Assembly (NCBI GenBank): GCA_026928325.1
Contig: JAIXKS010000037.1
Span: 46,711 to 110,710, forward strand
DNA length: 64,000 bases
Direction: 5' to 3'
Source of the DNA: Chitinophagales bacterium
Lineage (GTDB): Bacteria > Bacteroidota > Bacteroidia > Chitinophagales > Saprospiraceae
Below are positions 9,606-20,200 of this stretch, piece after piece (position 1 is the stretch's first letter; each line of letters begins with the position of its first letter). Both the position numbers and the translations under genes were made by a program. The notes under the pieces are model-generated. The model had not been told where the DNA came from and ran no database searches. It saw only the letters and a program-made list of their open reading frames with translations.

Positions 9606-9631
9606 GATAAGATTTGTTTTAATAATAATCA

Positions 9632-9639
9632 CAAATTTA
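9632..9639 (-). promoter_or_regulatory. -7 promoter element for pckG
   Basis: The minus strand reads TAAATTTG, matching TAnnTTTG. The predicted leader is about 20 nt. No convincing -33 TTG is seen at normal spacing. Confidence 0.45.
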
Positions 9640-9842
9640 GCAATAATCAAGATATTATTTTAATAAAACTTTAATTTTAATCTTGATTTCTCAATAAAGG
9701 TCAATTTAGTCTGAATAAGCTAGACAATCTTGTCAATCATATTAACATTTTGTCCAATATTAAACAATTGAAATTGAAAATCTAGTCATTTAATACAAAA
9801 AATCGTTATTTTGCACGCTCATATAATAATGCACCTATTTTT

Positions 9843-10613
9843 ATGATACTTATTACCAATGATGATGGTATTGCTGCGCCTGGAATCAGGGCTTTAATCG
9901 AGGTAGCGTCGGCATTCGACGACATCCTTGTTGTAGCTCCAGATTCTCCTCAATCCGGCAAAGGGCATGCGGTCACACTCAATCAGCCCTTAAAACTCCG
10001 AAAGGTTCAACTTTTCGAAGGTATCGAAGCCTACGAATGTTCAGGAACACCCGTGGATTGCGTAAAATTAGCAAAACATGTTTTAGCCAAAGACCAACCA
10101 ATCAATTTGTGTCTCTCTGGGATTAACCACGGCTCCAATGCTTCAATAAACATTATTTATAGCGGAACGATGTCCGCAGCTATGGAAGCCAGTCTCGAAG
10201 GAATTCCATCGATTGGTTTTTCTCTTTTGGATTTTAGCTTTGACGCTAACTTTGAAGGTGCTAAGGTCTATGTTAAAAAGATAATTCGACAAGTTCTAGC
10301 CACGCCTATGACAGATTGTAAATTACTCAATGTAAACATTCCATCATGTCCGGCGGAGGATATACGTGGCATCAAAGTATGTAGGCAGGCTCACGGGCTT
10401 TGGGAAGAGGATTTTCAAATCGGTACAGATCCGAGAGGTGATCATTATTATTGGTTAACGGGAGCCTTTGTTTGTAAAGAAGATGCAGACAAAGCAGATC
10501 ATGACATTTGGGCACTTGACCATAATTTCGTATCTGTAGTACCTTCGGGTCATGATTTAACTCATTATCACTATTTGAATGATTTTAAATATTTAGAAAA
10601 TATAAAAGAATAG
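9843..10613 (+). CDS. surE: 5'/3'-nucleotidase SurE
   Basis: SurE is a metal-dependent phosphatase acting on nucleoside monophosphates and linked to stationary-phase survival. The family signature is at the N terminus: ILITNDDGIAAPGI (metal-binding Asp8-Asp9), followed by VVAPDSPQSGKGHAVTL and CSGTPVDCVKLA. SGINHGSNASINIIYSGTMSAAMEA carries the later metal ligand Asn. The 256-aa length is normal. It is the first gene of a tight plus-strand group (surE, small membrane protein, lpxB, pnuC). A weak promoter-like TTATTTTG lies at 9806-9813. Confidence 0.96.
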   Translation: MILITNDDGIAAPGIRALIEVASAFDDILVVAPDSPQSGKGHAVTLNQPLKLRKVQLFEGIEAYECSGTPVDCVKLAKHVLAKDQPINLCLSGINHGSNASINIIYSGTMSAAMEASLEGIPSIGFSLLDFSFDANFEGAKVYVKKIIRQVLATPMTDCKLLNVNIPSCPAEDIRGIKVCRQAHGLWEEDFQIGTDPRGDHYYWLTGAFVCKEDADKADHDIWALDHNFVSVVPSGHDLTHYHYLNDFKYLENIKE

Positions 10614-10614
10614 T

Positions 10615-10917
10615 ATGGAAAAGAATTCTGTATTAATGGGATTTGTAGTTGGTGCCATAGTTCCTGTTTTAGGGTTTTACCTTATTGAAAACATTTTTGA
10701 CCTATTGACCAATATGGGCTGGATGGACGAAGTCACGATGTCCACCGGAGGAAAAAGATATAGAACGATGGCCTTACTAGCGATTTGCTGCAATCTCATC
10801 CCTGTCAATATCTTTAAAGTTAGGAAATGGGATGAAACCATGCGCGGCATTGTTTTTCCCACGCTTATCTATGTTGGTGCTTGGATTTATACGTTTTATG
10901 ATCAATTATTTGTATAA
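10615..10917 (+). CDS. small membrane protein of unknown function
   Basis: A 100-aa protein starts 1 bp after the surE stop and ends 6 bp before lpxB, so it is almost certainly co-translated with both. Three hydrophobic segments are visible (about residues 5-27, 46-66 and 79-98), with a basic loop KVRKWDETMRG between the second and third. I recognise no named family. The position between surE and lpxB suggests an envelope-related role, but that is only context. Confidence 0.8.
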   Translation: MEKNSVLMGFVVGAIVPVLGFYLIENIFDLLTNMGWMDEVTMSTGGKRYRTMALLAICCNLIPVNIFKVRKWDETMRGIVFPTLIYVGAWIYTFYDQLFV

Positions 10918-10923
10918 AGATCC

Positions 10924-12030
10924 ATGAAGTACTACCTGATAGCCGGCGAAGCATCCGGAGATTTACACGCTTCCAACCTGATGAAGGGTTTAAAAAAACT
11001 GGACGGTGATGCTCAATTTATTTGTTGGGGCGGTGATAAAATGCAAGAAGCCGGAGGAACCTTGGTAGAGCATTATCGGAATACGGCCTTCATGGGTTTT
11101 ATAGAAGTTGTCAAAAACCTTCGTACTATTTTTGCTTATATTCGCAAATGTAAGGCAAGCATTTTAAGAGAAAAACCAGATGTTCTGATTTTAATAGATT
11201 ATCCAGGATTTAATCTTAGAATTGCCAAATGGGCTGCCAGCCAAAAAATAAAAATTGTCTATTATATAACGCCTCAAGTGTGGGCTTGGCATCAATCCAG
11301 AGTGCATGCCTTGGCAAAATTTACAGATCTTTTGCTCGTTATCCTACCATTTGAAAGTGCTTTTTTCAATAAATTTGGGTATCGGGCTTTTTATGTAGGT
11401 CATCCGCTAACAGACGCCATTCATCAATATAAACCTGATGCTCAGTTTACCAATTTATATAAAAACAAAGACGTCATAGCTTTGCTGCCAGGTAGCCGAA
11501 AACAAGAAATTGCTTTAATTTTGCCGCGGATGTTGGAAGCATTAAAATCATCTGATCAAGATATATTACTTGCAGGTGCGCCTGCTATACCCGACCATTT
11601 GTATCTAGACATTTTGGAGCAACACGGTATGAAAAATAAAGTTACCTTGGTTAGAGATAAAACTTACGATATTCTATCCATTGCTTCAAGCGCCTTAGTG
11701 GGGAGTGGAACAGCTACCCTTGAAACAGCCTTATTTAAGGTACCACAAGTGGTTTGTTATAAAGGTCATTTTATTTCTTATCAGATAGCAAAACGGCTGG
11801 TCAACATTCCTTACATTTCTTTGGTCAACCTCATAGCAGAAAAGGAAGTGGTCAAAGAACTCATTCAAGACCAACTCACAACCGAAAACATCCAACAAGA
11901 ACTTAAAACCCTGGCACTTCGCAGATCAGAAATCATAGCTGACTATGAAGCATTAACGCAATTATTAGGCAATGCCGGAGCTTCAGACAAAGCCGCCGGT
12001 CAAATCTACCAATTACTTCAAGAATCATGA
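10924..12030 (+). CDS. lpxB: lipid-A-disaccharide synthase
   Basis: LpxB joins UDP-2,3-diacylglucosamine to lipid X, forming the lipid A disaccharide on the inner face of the inner membrane. Family marks: YLIAGEASGDLHASNLM at the N terminus, GGDKMQEAGG, FMGFIEVVKNL, LIDYPGFNLRIA, YYITPQVWAWHQSR and LLPGSRKQEI, then GSGTATLETALFKVPQVVCYK in the nucleotide-binding C-terminal half. The 368-aa length is typical. It overlaps pnuC by 4 bp (ATGA), indicating translational coupling. Confidence 0.97.
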   Translation: MKYYLIAGEASGDLHASNLMKGLKKLDGDAQFICWGGDKMQEAGGTLVEHYRNTAFMGFIEVVKNLRTIFAYIRKCKASILREKPDVLILIDYPGFNLRIAKWAASQKIKIVYYITPQVWAWHQSRVHALAKFTDLLLVILPFESAFFNKFGYRAFYVGHPLTDAIHQYKPDAQFTNLYKNKDVIALLPGSRKQEIALILPRMLEALKSSDQDILLAGAPAIPDHLYLDILEQHGMKNKVTLVRDKTYDILSIASSALVGSGTATLETALFKVPQVVCYKGHFISYQIAKRLVNIPYISLVNLIAEKEVVKELIQDQLTTENIQQELKTLALRRSEIIADYEALTQLLGNAGASDKAAGQIYQLLQES

Positions 12031-12674
12031 CAATACAAGATATATGCGCACAGTTCATGGATGAAATCATGACTACGCAGTGGCAGGAATTAGTGAGCAC
12101 CTTCGCCCAAATAGCAAGTGTTTGGTACGCTCGAAAAAACAACATCTTGGTATATCCGACTGGAATCATCGGCGTCATTCTCGCTTCGTGGGTTTATTTA
12201 TTTATCGCACATCCTCCATTGTATGCAGATGGCATTTTAAATATCTATTATTTTGGAATGAGTGCGTATGGTTGGTACAATTGGATGCAAAAAAATGACA
12301 GTGATACCGACACCTTTCCGATCAGTTGGTGTACAAAATCTGAATTAACTACAGGGATAATAGGTTTTGTCTTGGCTTGGGCAGCCATTTATTTTCTTTT
12401 GCACTATATGACCAATTCCAATACACCATTTTTAGATGCATTGGTATCTTCTACTGCAATGACTGCGATGTGGTGGATGGCTAAACGAAAGATAGAAAAC
12501 TGGATTGCGTGGATTGTTAGTAATATTGTAGCCATTCCTTTAAATTTCTACAAAGGATTTATGTTATTTACGGTCATGTATGTTATATTTTTAGTATTGG
12601 CATATATGGGATACTTGTCTTGGAAAAAAGAAGCAATAGCCTCTGCGAACTCAAAGGATGCTGACGCACACTAA
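12027..12674 (+). CDS. pnuC: nicotinamide riboside transporter PnuC
   Basis: This 215-aa membrane protein imports nicotinamide riboside for NAD salvage. It has about seven hydrophobic helices and PnuC marks: ASVWYARKNNILVYPTGIIGV near residues 30-50, NIYYFGMSAYGWYNWM near 72-87, and a conserved Trp/Lys-rich final region (MWWMAKRKIENWIAWI). The ATG overlaps the lpxB stop. No NAD-pathway gene is adjacent, so its operon partners do not explain its function. Confidence 0.92.
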   Translation: MTIQDICAQFMDEIMTTQWQELVSTFAQIASVWYARKNNILVYPTGIIGVILASWVYLFIAHPPLYADGILNIYYFGMSAYGWYNWMQKNDSDTDTFPISWCTKSELTTGIIGFVLAWAAIYFLLHYMTNSNTPFLDALVSSTAMTAMWWMAKRKIENWIAWIVSNIVAIPLNFYKGFMLFTVMYVIFLVLAYMGYLSWKKEAIASANSKDADAH

Positions 12675-12812
12675 TTTTTAGGATTATAAAATGGGCATTC
12701 AAAAAAAAGTATCGCAACCAGCAATAGGAATCCACGGTATAAAATGTAAGCATTCATAGATTTATTTTGTTAATTAATCAGCAAAAACCTTATGTTTCAT
12801 ATATCAATTACC

Positions 12813-12841
12813 TTGAATATCAAAGTAAAACGTTATCTTTG
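12813..12841 (+). promoter_or_regulatory. promoter of lepB
   Basis: TTG (12813-12815), an 18-nt spacer and TATCTTTG (12834-12841) match the Bacteroidota -33/-7 pattern. The GTG start of lepB is at 12867, giving a leader of about 20 nt. Confidence 0.6.
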
Positions 12842-12866
12842 CCATCCAAATTAAACTTAGTCTAAA

Positions 12867-14492
12867 GTGAGTATTCTAATATTTTTAATTATATCCTACA
12901 TTTTATTAAGCATCAGCTTATATATGTTGTTTCCAAAAGCAGGAGTTGATGCTACAAAAGGTCTGATACCCGGTGTTAATTTTATAGAATGGTGTAAACT
13001 CATCGGGCGCAAACCGAGTTATGCTTTATGGCTATTATTTCCGGTCGTCAATTTATTTATTTTTTGTGGCATGGCCGTTGATTTAGTCAGGTCTTTCAAC
13101 AAATTATCTTTTGCTGATACTGCACTAGCCGTAATTTATGCACCTGCAGCTTTTTTCAAACTAGCGACTTCCGCCCATGAAAAATATACCGGTGCTACCC
13201 TACCTAAGGAGGCAGCCTATGCCAAAAGCATCGAGGATGCTAGAGCGGCTGGCGATACTTACAACCTAAAAAAATTAGAAGAAAATAATCCTTATAAAAA
13301 ATCAGTCATTAGAGAGTGGACAGAATCCATCGTCTTTGCAGTGTTTGCAGCATCCTTTATTCGGATGTTCTTGATTGAAGCCTATGTGATACCGACGCCA
13401 TCAATGGAAGGTTCACTCAATGTAGGCGACTTTTTATTTGTATCTAAAGCCAATTATGGAATCAGAATGCCGATGACCGTTGCGATGTTGCCTTTAGTGC
13501 ATAATCAGGTTCCGTTTTTAGGTACTGAATCCTATTTAAAATCACCGAGTTTGCCTTACAAAAGACTTCCTGCCATTGAAAAAGTCGAGGCAGGCAAACC
13601 CTTTGTATTCAATTGGCCAGTCGGCGATAGTGTGTATATTACGCAGCAACGTTCTTACGCAGTCAGTCAAGTGACGAGCAATCCACAATTATTAGGAGAT
13701 CCTGAGCTTGCCGCTTTGGTAAAAAACAAAGGATACGTAGTAAGACCTATAGACAAAAAAGATCACTATATCAAAAGGTGTGTTGCCGGCCCGGGAGATT
13801 CTCTTCAAATCATCAATAAGCAAATTTACCTAAACGGTCAACCATTGGCTAATCCTAAGCATCTCCAATTTCATTATCACGTATTTTTACCACCTAATGT
13901 TTCGATTAGTAATAAAAGACTTGACGAGTGGGGCATTGATTATGGCGATAATGTCTATTTTATGGGCTCCAAAGACGTCTTCTTCAATGGAAGAGGTGAA
14001 TTGCACTTAGATAACGAACAAGTTGAGAAACTCAAATCGTTAGACCCAAATGTTCAAGTTGTTCCTGCCAATCAGGAGCCTGATCCTTTAAAGTTATTTC
14101 CTTTTGACAGTATTGTCGGATCGCAAAATTGGACACTTGATGATTATGGTCCTATTTGGATACCTAAAGCCAATGCTACGACATCGCTTACTTTAAAAAA
14201 TCTCCCATTTTATAGAAGGGTTATAGCTGTTTATGAAAACAATCAGTTGGAAGTAAAAGGAGATGATATCTTCATCAATGGTCAGAAAGCGGATAGCTAT
14301 ACCTTCAAACAAGATTATTTTTGGGCCATGGGAGACAATCGTCATAATTCGGAAGACTCTAGAATGTGGGGCTTTGTCCCGGAAGATCACGTTGTAGGCA
14401 AACCGCTCTTTATTTGGTTTTCAACTAAAGAAGGTAATATGAGCAATGGTATCAATTGGGACAGAATATTTAAGTCTGCAACCAAGGACTAA
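12867..14492 (+). CDS. lepB: signal peptidase I
   Basis: Signal peptidase I cleaves Sec and Tat signal peptides on the outer face of the inner membrane. It starts with GTG. Residues 1-100 hold hydrophobic segments of the DUF5684 type (AGVDATKGLIPGVNFIEWCKLIGR). A further helix (about 153-172) leads to the catalytic box IPTPSMEGSLNVGDFL, with nucleophile Ser179. The general-base Lys is K303 in YIKRCVAGPGD, and the C-terminal box GDNRHNSEDSRMWGFVP is intact. At 541 aa it is much longer than the E. coli enzyme (324 aa), mainly from the N-terminal domain and an insert between Ser and Lys. Such long forms are usual in this phylum. Confidence 0.95.
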   Translation: MSILIFLIISYILLSISLYMLFPKAGVDATKGLIPGVNFIEWCKLIGRKPSYALWLLFPVVNLFIFCGMAVDLVRSFNKLSFADTALAVIYAPAAFFKLATSAHEKYTGATLPKEAAYAKSIEDARAAGDTYNLKKLEENNPYKKSVIREWTESIVFAVFAASFIRMFLIEAYVIPTPSMEGSLNVGDFLFVSKANYGIRMPMTVAMLPLVHNQVPFLGTESYLKSPSLPYKRLPAIEKVEAGKPFVFNWPVGDSVYITQQRSYAVSQVTSNPQLLGDPELAALVKNKGYVVRPIDKKDHYIKRCVAGPGDSLQIINKQIYLNGQPLANPKHLQFHYHVFLPPNVSISNKRLDEWGIDYGDNVYFMGSKDVFFNGRGELHLDNEQVEKLKSLDPNVQVVPANQEPDPLKLFPFDSIVGSQNWTLDDYGPIWIPKANATTSLTLKNLPFYRRVIAVYENNQLEVKGDDIFINGQKADSYTFKQDYFWAMGDNRHNSEDSRMWGFVPEDHVVGKPLFIWFSTKEGNMSNGINWDRIFKSATKD

Positions 14493-14597
14493 GCTAAAGA
14501 ATTTAATATAAATATCCTTGAATTTCATGAAACTCAAAGATTACATGAGGTAGGTTGTTTTTTAAAAAAAGTAGAACTCACCATAAAGATAATAACC

Positions 14598-14637
14598 TAT
14601 TCAAGGGATTTTGATGTCGGTTAGATACCCTTGAATA
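14598..14637. terminator. inverted repeat between convergent genes
   Basis: TATTCAAGGG and its exact complement CCCTTGAATA are separated by 20 nt. The site lies between the 3' ends of lepB (+) and the acyl-CoA synthetase gene (-), so it may end both transcripts. No U-run directly follows on either strand, so intrinsic termination is uncertain. Confidence 0.4.
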
Positions 14638-14691
14638 AATCAAGTATTGGGCTTATTTTTTTTGTGGCTTCTCAATTTGCAGATAGAAAAT

Positions 14692-16743
14692 TTATTTTTC
14701 AATACTCACACGAGCATCAACAACAATCATATCGTTTTTATCAGCCTTGATTGGATTAAGATCCAGTTCGCTAATTTCTGGTGCAATTAATACTAAGGCA
14801 CCTACGCGCATGATGATGTCTATAAAATGAGTTTCGCTGAGCTTTATCTTATTTCTATATCCGTGAAATAAAGGATAAGCTTTTAGTGATGCTATCATAG
14901 ATTGAGCTTCGGCATGAGCAACCGGTGCTAAGGCTGATGCCGTATCGTTGAGCAATTCTAAAAATATACCACCCAAGCCGCCTAAAACGACGTGTCCAAA
15001 ATTTCCTTGCCGGATAGCACCACAGTATAGTTCTTCACCCGAAACCATCTCTTGGAGTAGTACAGCATTGGCGCCCTCTATAGACATCAAAGTATCAAAA
15101 GCCTGCAATGCTTGGTCAACATTGATAATATTGAGTAAAACTCCGCCAACATCCGATTTGTGTACGGGTCCAATGACTTTCATAACTATAGGAAATGACA
15201 CTTTAACCGCTGCGGCTTGAAGTTGGGTTGTATCCCGAATGATGATTTGTTGGGCCATTGGAATACCTGCGGCTGTGAGCAACTCTAATGTTTCAGAAGC
15301 GTTCAGATAACCATTATTTGCAGTATTGATCACAGATCGAATGGCTAAAACGTCCATTTCAGGCAGCACGGCCTTTTCAAAACTGTGTTTTTGTGCACCA
15401 TACACGATGGATAAGGCTTTGCCCAAATTTACTTCATCCGGAAAATTGACTCGACCTTTAGCTAAAAATTCCTTGATTTCATTTTCGGCATTAATCAAAG
15501 AAGGTAGTACAGGATAAATTGGCTTTGTACAAGTAGTCATCTTATTATCCAAGACTTCATATACATCTCTAACATTAAACAGCCCAGGGCTACCAAAGAC
15601 AACCACCATAGCATCGACTCCTTCGTAATCTTCACAAAAATCTATGATTTCTCCGAGTTGCGTCGCCGTACCTGTAGCCAAAAAATCAATCGGGTTCCCT
15701 ACAGATGATCCTGGATTCAGTTTTTTTCTAAGTTCTATCGTCCGATCTTCCGCAAAGACCGGAACTTTCAAACCATTGGAAGAAAGCGTATCTGTCAACA
15801 TCACAGCAGATCCGCCGGCATGCGTTATAACTGCAAAGCGATCTCCATCCAAAACCTTGGATTGAAAAACACTAGCTACCGCAATTAATTCATCCCGACT
15901 ACTACAATAGACGATTCCACACTTCCTAAATAGCGCGCGAATCACCATATCCGATGTTGCCAAAGCGCCCGTATGAGAGGATGCTGCCCTACCTCCCGCC
16001 TCGGAATAACCGGACTTTATAGCGGCTATTCTACAACCCTTCTGCACCAAAGAAGAAGCATGCTTTAAAAACTTAAATGGGTTTTTGACTTGTTCTAGGT
16101 ATAGTAATTTCACCCTCGAACTTGTGGTAGGATCAAAGGTATCATCCAAATATTCTAGGATCTCCTCTACTCCGGTCTGTGCGGCATTGCCTATGGAATA
16201 TATATTAGAAAATCTCAATCCGGTCAAGATAGCAGATTCCATAAAAAACACTGCTGTGGCTCCCGAACTCGATATCAGCTCACAACCTTTTGGATCATAA
16301 ACAGGAACCGGCGTTGTAAAAATCCCTTTATAGCTACCATTGATTACGCCAATACAATTGGGTCCTATTAAAGTACCATTGGCCTTATTGACGAGATCCA
16401 CTAATTCCTTTTCAATCAACTTTCCTTCTTCTCCGGCTTCTGAAAATCCCGCTGAAAAAACAATAAATGCCTTTGATCCTTTTTGTATTAGAATTCGCAT
16501 TGCCTCAGGACAATCGACAGCCCGAATGGCTAAAATGGCTAAATCAGCAGTCGGAAGTGCACCTAAATCATGTATGTGTTCTACACCTTCGACTTGGATT
16601 GATTTAGGATTTACACCGTAAATCTTACCCTCAAGCCCACCTTGTATCAAATTTTGCAATATCATACCACCGGGTTTTGTGGTATTATCTGAAGCACCAA
16701 CGACTACGATACTTTGGGGTTTGATGAGTTGCCTGACTATCAT
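14692..16743 (-). CDS. acyl-CoA synthetase (ADP-forming), fused alpha-beta
   Basis: This 683-aa NDP-forming acyl-CoA synthetase interconverts acetyl- or acyl-CoA, ADP and phosphate with free acid, CoA and ATP. The N-terminal CoA-binding Rossmann domain starts KPQSIVVVGASDNTTKPGG. A succinyl-CoA-ligase-like domain follows, with GRAASSHTGALATSDM near residue 260, the region carrying the phospho-His. An ATP-grasp domain follows from about residue 470, including PIVMKVIGPVHKSDVGGV. Alpha and beta parts are fused in one chain, as in many bacterial members. It is monocistronic. A candidate -7 element, TAGATTTG, is at 16768-16775. Substrate preference is unknown. Confidence 0.93.
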   Translation of the reverse strand: MIVRQLIKPQSIVVVGASDNTTKPGGMILQNLIQGGLEGKIYGVNPKSIQVEGVEHIHDLGALPTADLAILAIRAVDCPEAMRILIQKGSKAFIVFSAGFSEAGEEGKLIEKELVDLVNKANGTLIGPNCIGVINGSYKGIFTTPVPVYDPKGCELISSSGATAVFFMESAILTGLRFSNIYSIGNAAQTGVEEILEYLDDTFDPTTSSRVKLLYLEQVKNPFKFLKHASSLVQKGCRIAAIKSGYSEAGGRAASSHTGALATSDMVIRALFRKCGIVYCSSRDELIAVASVFQSKVLDGDRFAVITHAGGSAVMLTDTLSSNGLKVPVFAEDRTIELRKKLNPGSSVGNPIDFLATGTATQLGEIIDFCEDYEGVDAMVVVFGSPGLFNVRDVYEVLDNKMTTCTKPIYPVLPSLINAENEIKEFLAKGRVNFPDEVNLGKALSIVYGAQKHSFEKAVLPEMDVLAIRSVINTANNGYLNASETLELLTAAGIPMAQQIIIRDTTQLQAAAVKVSFPIVMKVIGPVHKSDVGGVLLNIINVDQALQAFDTLMSIEGANAVLLQEMVSGEELYCGAIRQGNFGHVVLGGLGGIFLELLNDTASALAPVAHAEAQSMIASLKAYPLFHGYRNKIKLSETHFIDIIMRVGALVLIAPEISELDLNPIKADKNDMIVVDARVSIEK

Positions 16744-16767
16744 AGGTATTTAAGATTTAAAAGTCCG

Positions 16768-16775
16768 CAAATCTA
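16768..16775 (-). promoter_or_regulatory. -7 promoter element for the acyl-CoA synthetase gene
   Basis: The minus strand reads TAGATTTG, about 24 nt before the ATG at 16743. The nearest TTG upstream is 26 nt away, which is longer than usual. The stretch 16776-17000 behind it holds no gene. Confidence 0.4.
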
Positions 16776-17000
16776 GTAAAATCCTCGAAAAAAATGGATG
16801 ACAATAATCATTTATCAATAAAAATGATAGCCAGGATACATTTATGATTTAATTTTGGAATTGCCGATATCTTGGTTTATTGAGTTGGATGAGGTGATTT
16901 AATGACGTTAGGTATGAAATTTATGGATTGAATGGTTGAAACTACAGATTTAGGTCCATTAAATAATAAAAAATTAAAGACTATCGACTTTTCAAAAATG

Positions 17001-17164
17001 TAGTGCTCTGTCTATAAAAAGATTTAAATAATAATGGAAGTTATTTTTTTTAAAGATCAAGGCGAAAAACGCAGGCATAGTGGTAACTATGACGAGTATT
17101 TTTAACGATGAGATTTGAAAAAAGAACAACATTTCATTAAGATATTTTTGTGGACAGAGCACTA
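17001..17164 (+). repeat. MITE-like element, copy 3 (best preserved)
   Basis: This 164-bp copy has perfect 12-bp inverted ends, TAGTGCTCTGTC and GACAGAGCACTA. If TA is the target duplication, the element proper is the 160 bp inside it. It contains the hairpin CATAGT-GGTA-ACTATG and no reading frame of note. It sits between the divergent acyl-CoA synthetase (-) and mfd (+) genes, ending 53 bp before the mfd promoter. Confidence 0.93.
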
Positions 17165-17217
17165 GCTTGCTTTGGCATCAATCGAAGCGAAACAGAACTA
17201 ATATTTTGGGTGGGTCA

Positions 17218-17248
17218 TTGCATAGTATTTTAATAATCTCTAACTTTG
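17218..17248 (+). promoter_or_regulatory. promoter of mfd
   Basis: TTG (17218-17220), a 20-nt spacer and TAACTTTG (17241-17248) fit the Bacteroidota promoter exactly. The first possible start codon, GTG at 17253, lies only 4 nt beyond the -7 element, so the transcript is probably leaderless. Confidence 0.7.
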
Positions 17249-17252
17249 TGCT

Positions 17253-20200
17253 GTGAGTAATATTCAAGAACTAATCAGCATTTATGAGCGTGACCCTCGA
17301 ATTCAGCAATTAAATGCTAAAACACGGGCTAACGACCCGACACAATTGCAAATTCGTGGGCTAAAAGGCGCATTGGACTGTTTTGTATTGGCAGGTGCTT
17401 TTTTACAATCCAACAGATCGCATATCTATATTGCTAGTGATCTGGAAGAGGCCGCTTATATCCAAAACACGTTGCAATCCATCCTTCAAGATAAACATAT
17501 CCATTTTTATCCGGATTCCTTCAAGCGTCCAATGCAGTATGATGAACTGGATCGACAAAATGTGTTAAGTCGTACCGATGCTATCAATAAAATCCATGCA
17601 GCACACGGGAAAAACCAAATTGTAATCTCCTATCCTGAGGCTATTTTCGAAAAAGCGGTTGACCCAAGACATCTGGACAAAGAAAAAATTACCATCGAAA
17701 AAGGCGGATTGGTAGAATTAAACGAATTGATAGAATCCTTGGTCAAATTTGGATTTGAAAGAGTGGAATTTGTGTATCAACCCGGTCAATTTTCCATCCG
17801 CGGTGGTATTTTTGACCTTTTTAGCTATGGCAATGAATACCCGTATCGATTGGAATTGTTCGATATTGAAGTAGAAAGCATTCGTACTTTTGATCCCGTT
17901 ACGCAGCTTTCGATTAAAAATATTAGCAAGCTTTCTATCATTCCTAACATTAACAAGCAATTTAGTCAAGAACAAAAAATATCTATTTTCAATATCTTCC
18001 CGAATGATACTTGCATTTGGATCAAGGAACCAGATTTATTGGTAGAAAAACTTCAACTATGCTTTGAAAAAGTGGAAGATTTTGCCTCAAAAATCGCCTT
18101 GCAATCCGAAGAAGACCTGCAAGATACTTTCGCCGAAAGAGCTTTTATTTATCCACATGAAATCGTAAGTGAAGTATCAAATTTTAATGTTATTTCCTTA
18201 GCTAAGTCCCAATACTTCAATACAGGAGAAGAGATCCTATTTAATGCGTCGGGACAACCCACTTTCAATAAAAATTTTCAATTGTTGATTCAAAATCTTC
18301 ATGAAAATACGGAAAAAGGTTATACCAATTATATTTTTACAGATAATGTTAAGCAAATAGAGCGCTTTTACAACATCTTTCAAGACATGGGTGTCTCGGT
18401 TCAGTTTTATCCACTGCACTATTCTGTGTTCGGTGGTTTTATTGACCATGCTAATCAATTGGCTTGTTATACAGATCACCAAATATTCGAGCGATTCCAT
18501 AGGTATAAAACCCGTCAAGGTTTCACTCAAGATATGGCATTGACCCTAAAGTTAATAAAAGAACTACAAGCGGGTGATTATGTGACACATATAGATCACG
18601 GTATCGGAAAATACGCAGGACTTGAGACCATAGAAATCAATGGACACAAGCAGGAGACAGTCAGGCTCGTCTATCAAAATAACGATATTCTCTATGTAGG
18701 CATCCAGTCTTTGCATAAAATATCGAGATATACTGGAAAAGATGGTACAGAACCCAAACTGAGTAAAATCGGAGGCGACGCTTGGAAAAATCTCAAGCGA
18801 AAGACCAAGGCTAAAGTCAAGGATATCGCTAAAGAACTTATCCAACTTTATGCACAGCGCAAGGCTTCCAAGGGTTTTGCCTACGCACCGGATGGTTATC
18901 TCCAAAATGAACTTGAAGCTTCCTTCATTTATGAGGATACACCGGATCAGTTTACCGCAACCCAAGATGTCAAAGCCGATATGGAACGCAGCTATCCGAT
19001 GGATAGGCTCATCTGTGGAGACGTAGGTTTTGGTAAAACAGAAGTGGCAATCCGAGCAGCTTTCAAGGCTGTTGTCAATGGAAAACAAGTTGCCATCTTA
19101 GTGCCAACCACCATATTGGCGTTACAGCATTTTAAAACATTTACAGAGCGATTAAAAGAATTTGGCGTCACCATCGATTACATCAACCGCTTTAGGAGTA
19201 CCAAGGAGAAAAACGCCATTCTAAAAGGCATTGAGGATGGTAAAGTCGAGATTCTTATCGGTACACACGCTATTCTAAACAAACAAATCAAATTTAAAGA
19301 TTTAGGGCTTCTCATTATTGATGAGGAACAGAAATTTGGAGTGGCTGCCAAAGAAAAACTCCGTACGTTGCAAGTGAATGTCGATACCTTAACCTTAACT
19401 GCAACACCAATTCCGCGTACCTTACAGTTTAGTCTGATGGCCGCCCGTGACCTATCCATCATACGGACACCGCCACCCAATCGCCAGCCAATCTATACAG
19501 AAAGACGGATATTTAACGAAGATTTGATCAAAGATGCTATTTTTCAAGAAGTGCATCGAGGAGGACAGGTTTTTTTCGTTCACAATCGAGTTAAATCCCT
19601 TCAGGAAACCGCCGATATGATCCAACACCTTTGTCCGGGCGTGAGTATTGCCGTAGCTCATGGACAAATGGAAGCCCACAATTTAGAAACGACCTTGGTG
19701 GATTTTATTGACGGAAAATTTGATGTACTCGTTTGTACAAATATCATAGAAACCGGGCTCGACATCCCGAATGCCAACACCATGATTATCAACAACGCAC
19801 ATCAATTTGGGTTAAGTGATTTGCATCAACTCCGAGGTCGAGTCGGGCGATCCAATAAACGTGCTTTTTGCTATCTTTTTGCACCGCCAATATCGGTATT
19901 GACGGACGACGCTCGCAAACGTATCAAAACATTAGAAGAATTTTCAGATCTTGGCTCTGGATTTCAAATCGCAATGAAAGACATGGACATACGCGGTGCG
20001 GGCAATCTACTCGGCGCTGAACAAAGTGGCTTTATTGCGGATATAGGATATGAAACATATCAAAAAATACTAGAAGAAGCCATTCAGGAACTTAAGGAAA
20101 CTGAATTTAAAGAGCTCTTTAAAGACGAAAACCTACAAAGACAAACCTTCGTCCACGGTGTAGATATCGATACTGACATCGAAATGCTCATTCCAGATAG

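Noticed and set aside
18564-19088. 174-codon open frame opposite mfd
   Set aside because: It lies fully within the mfd helicase region on the other strand and its translation has no family character. It is a shadow of mfd codon use.
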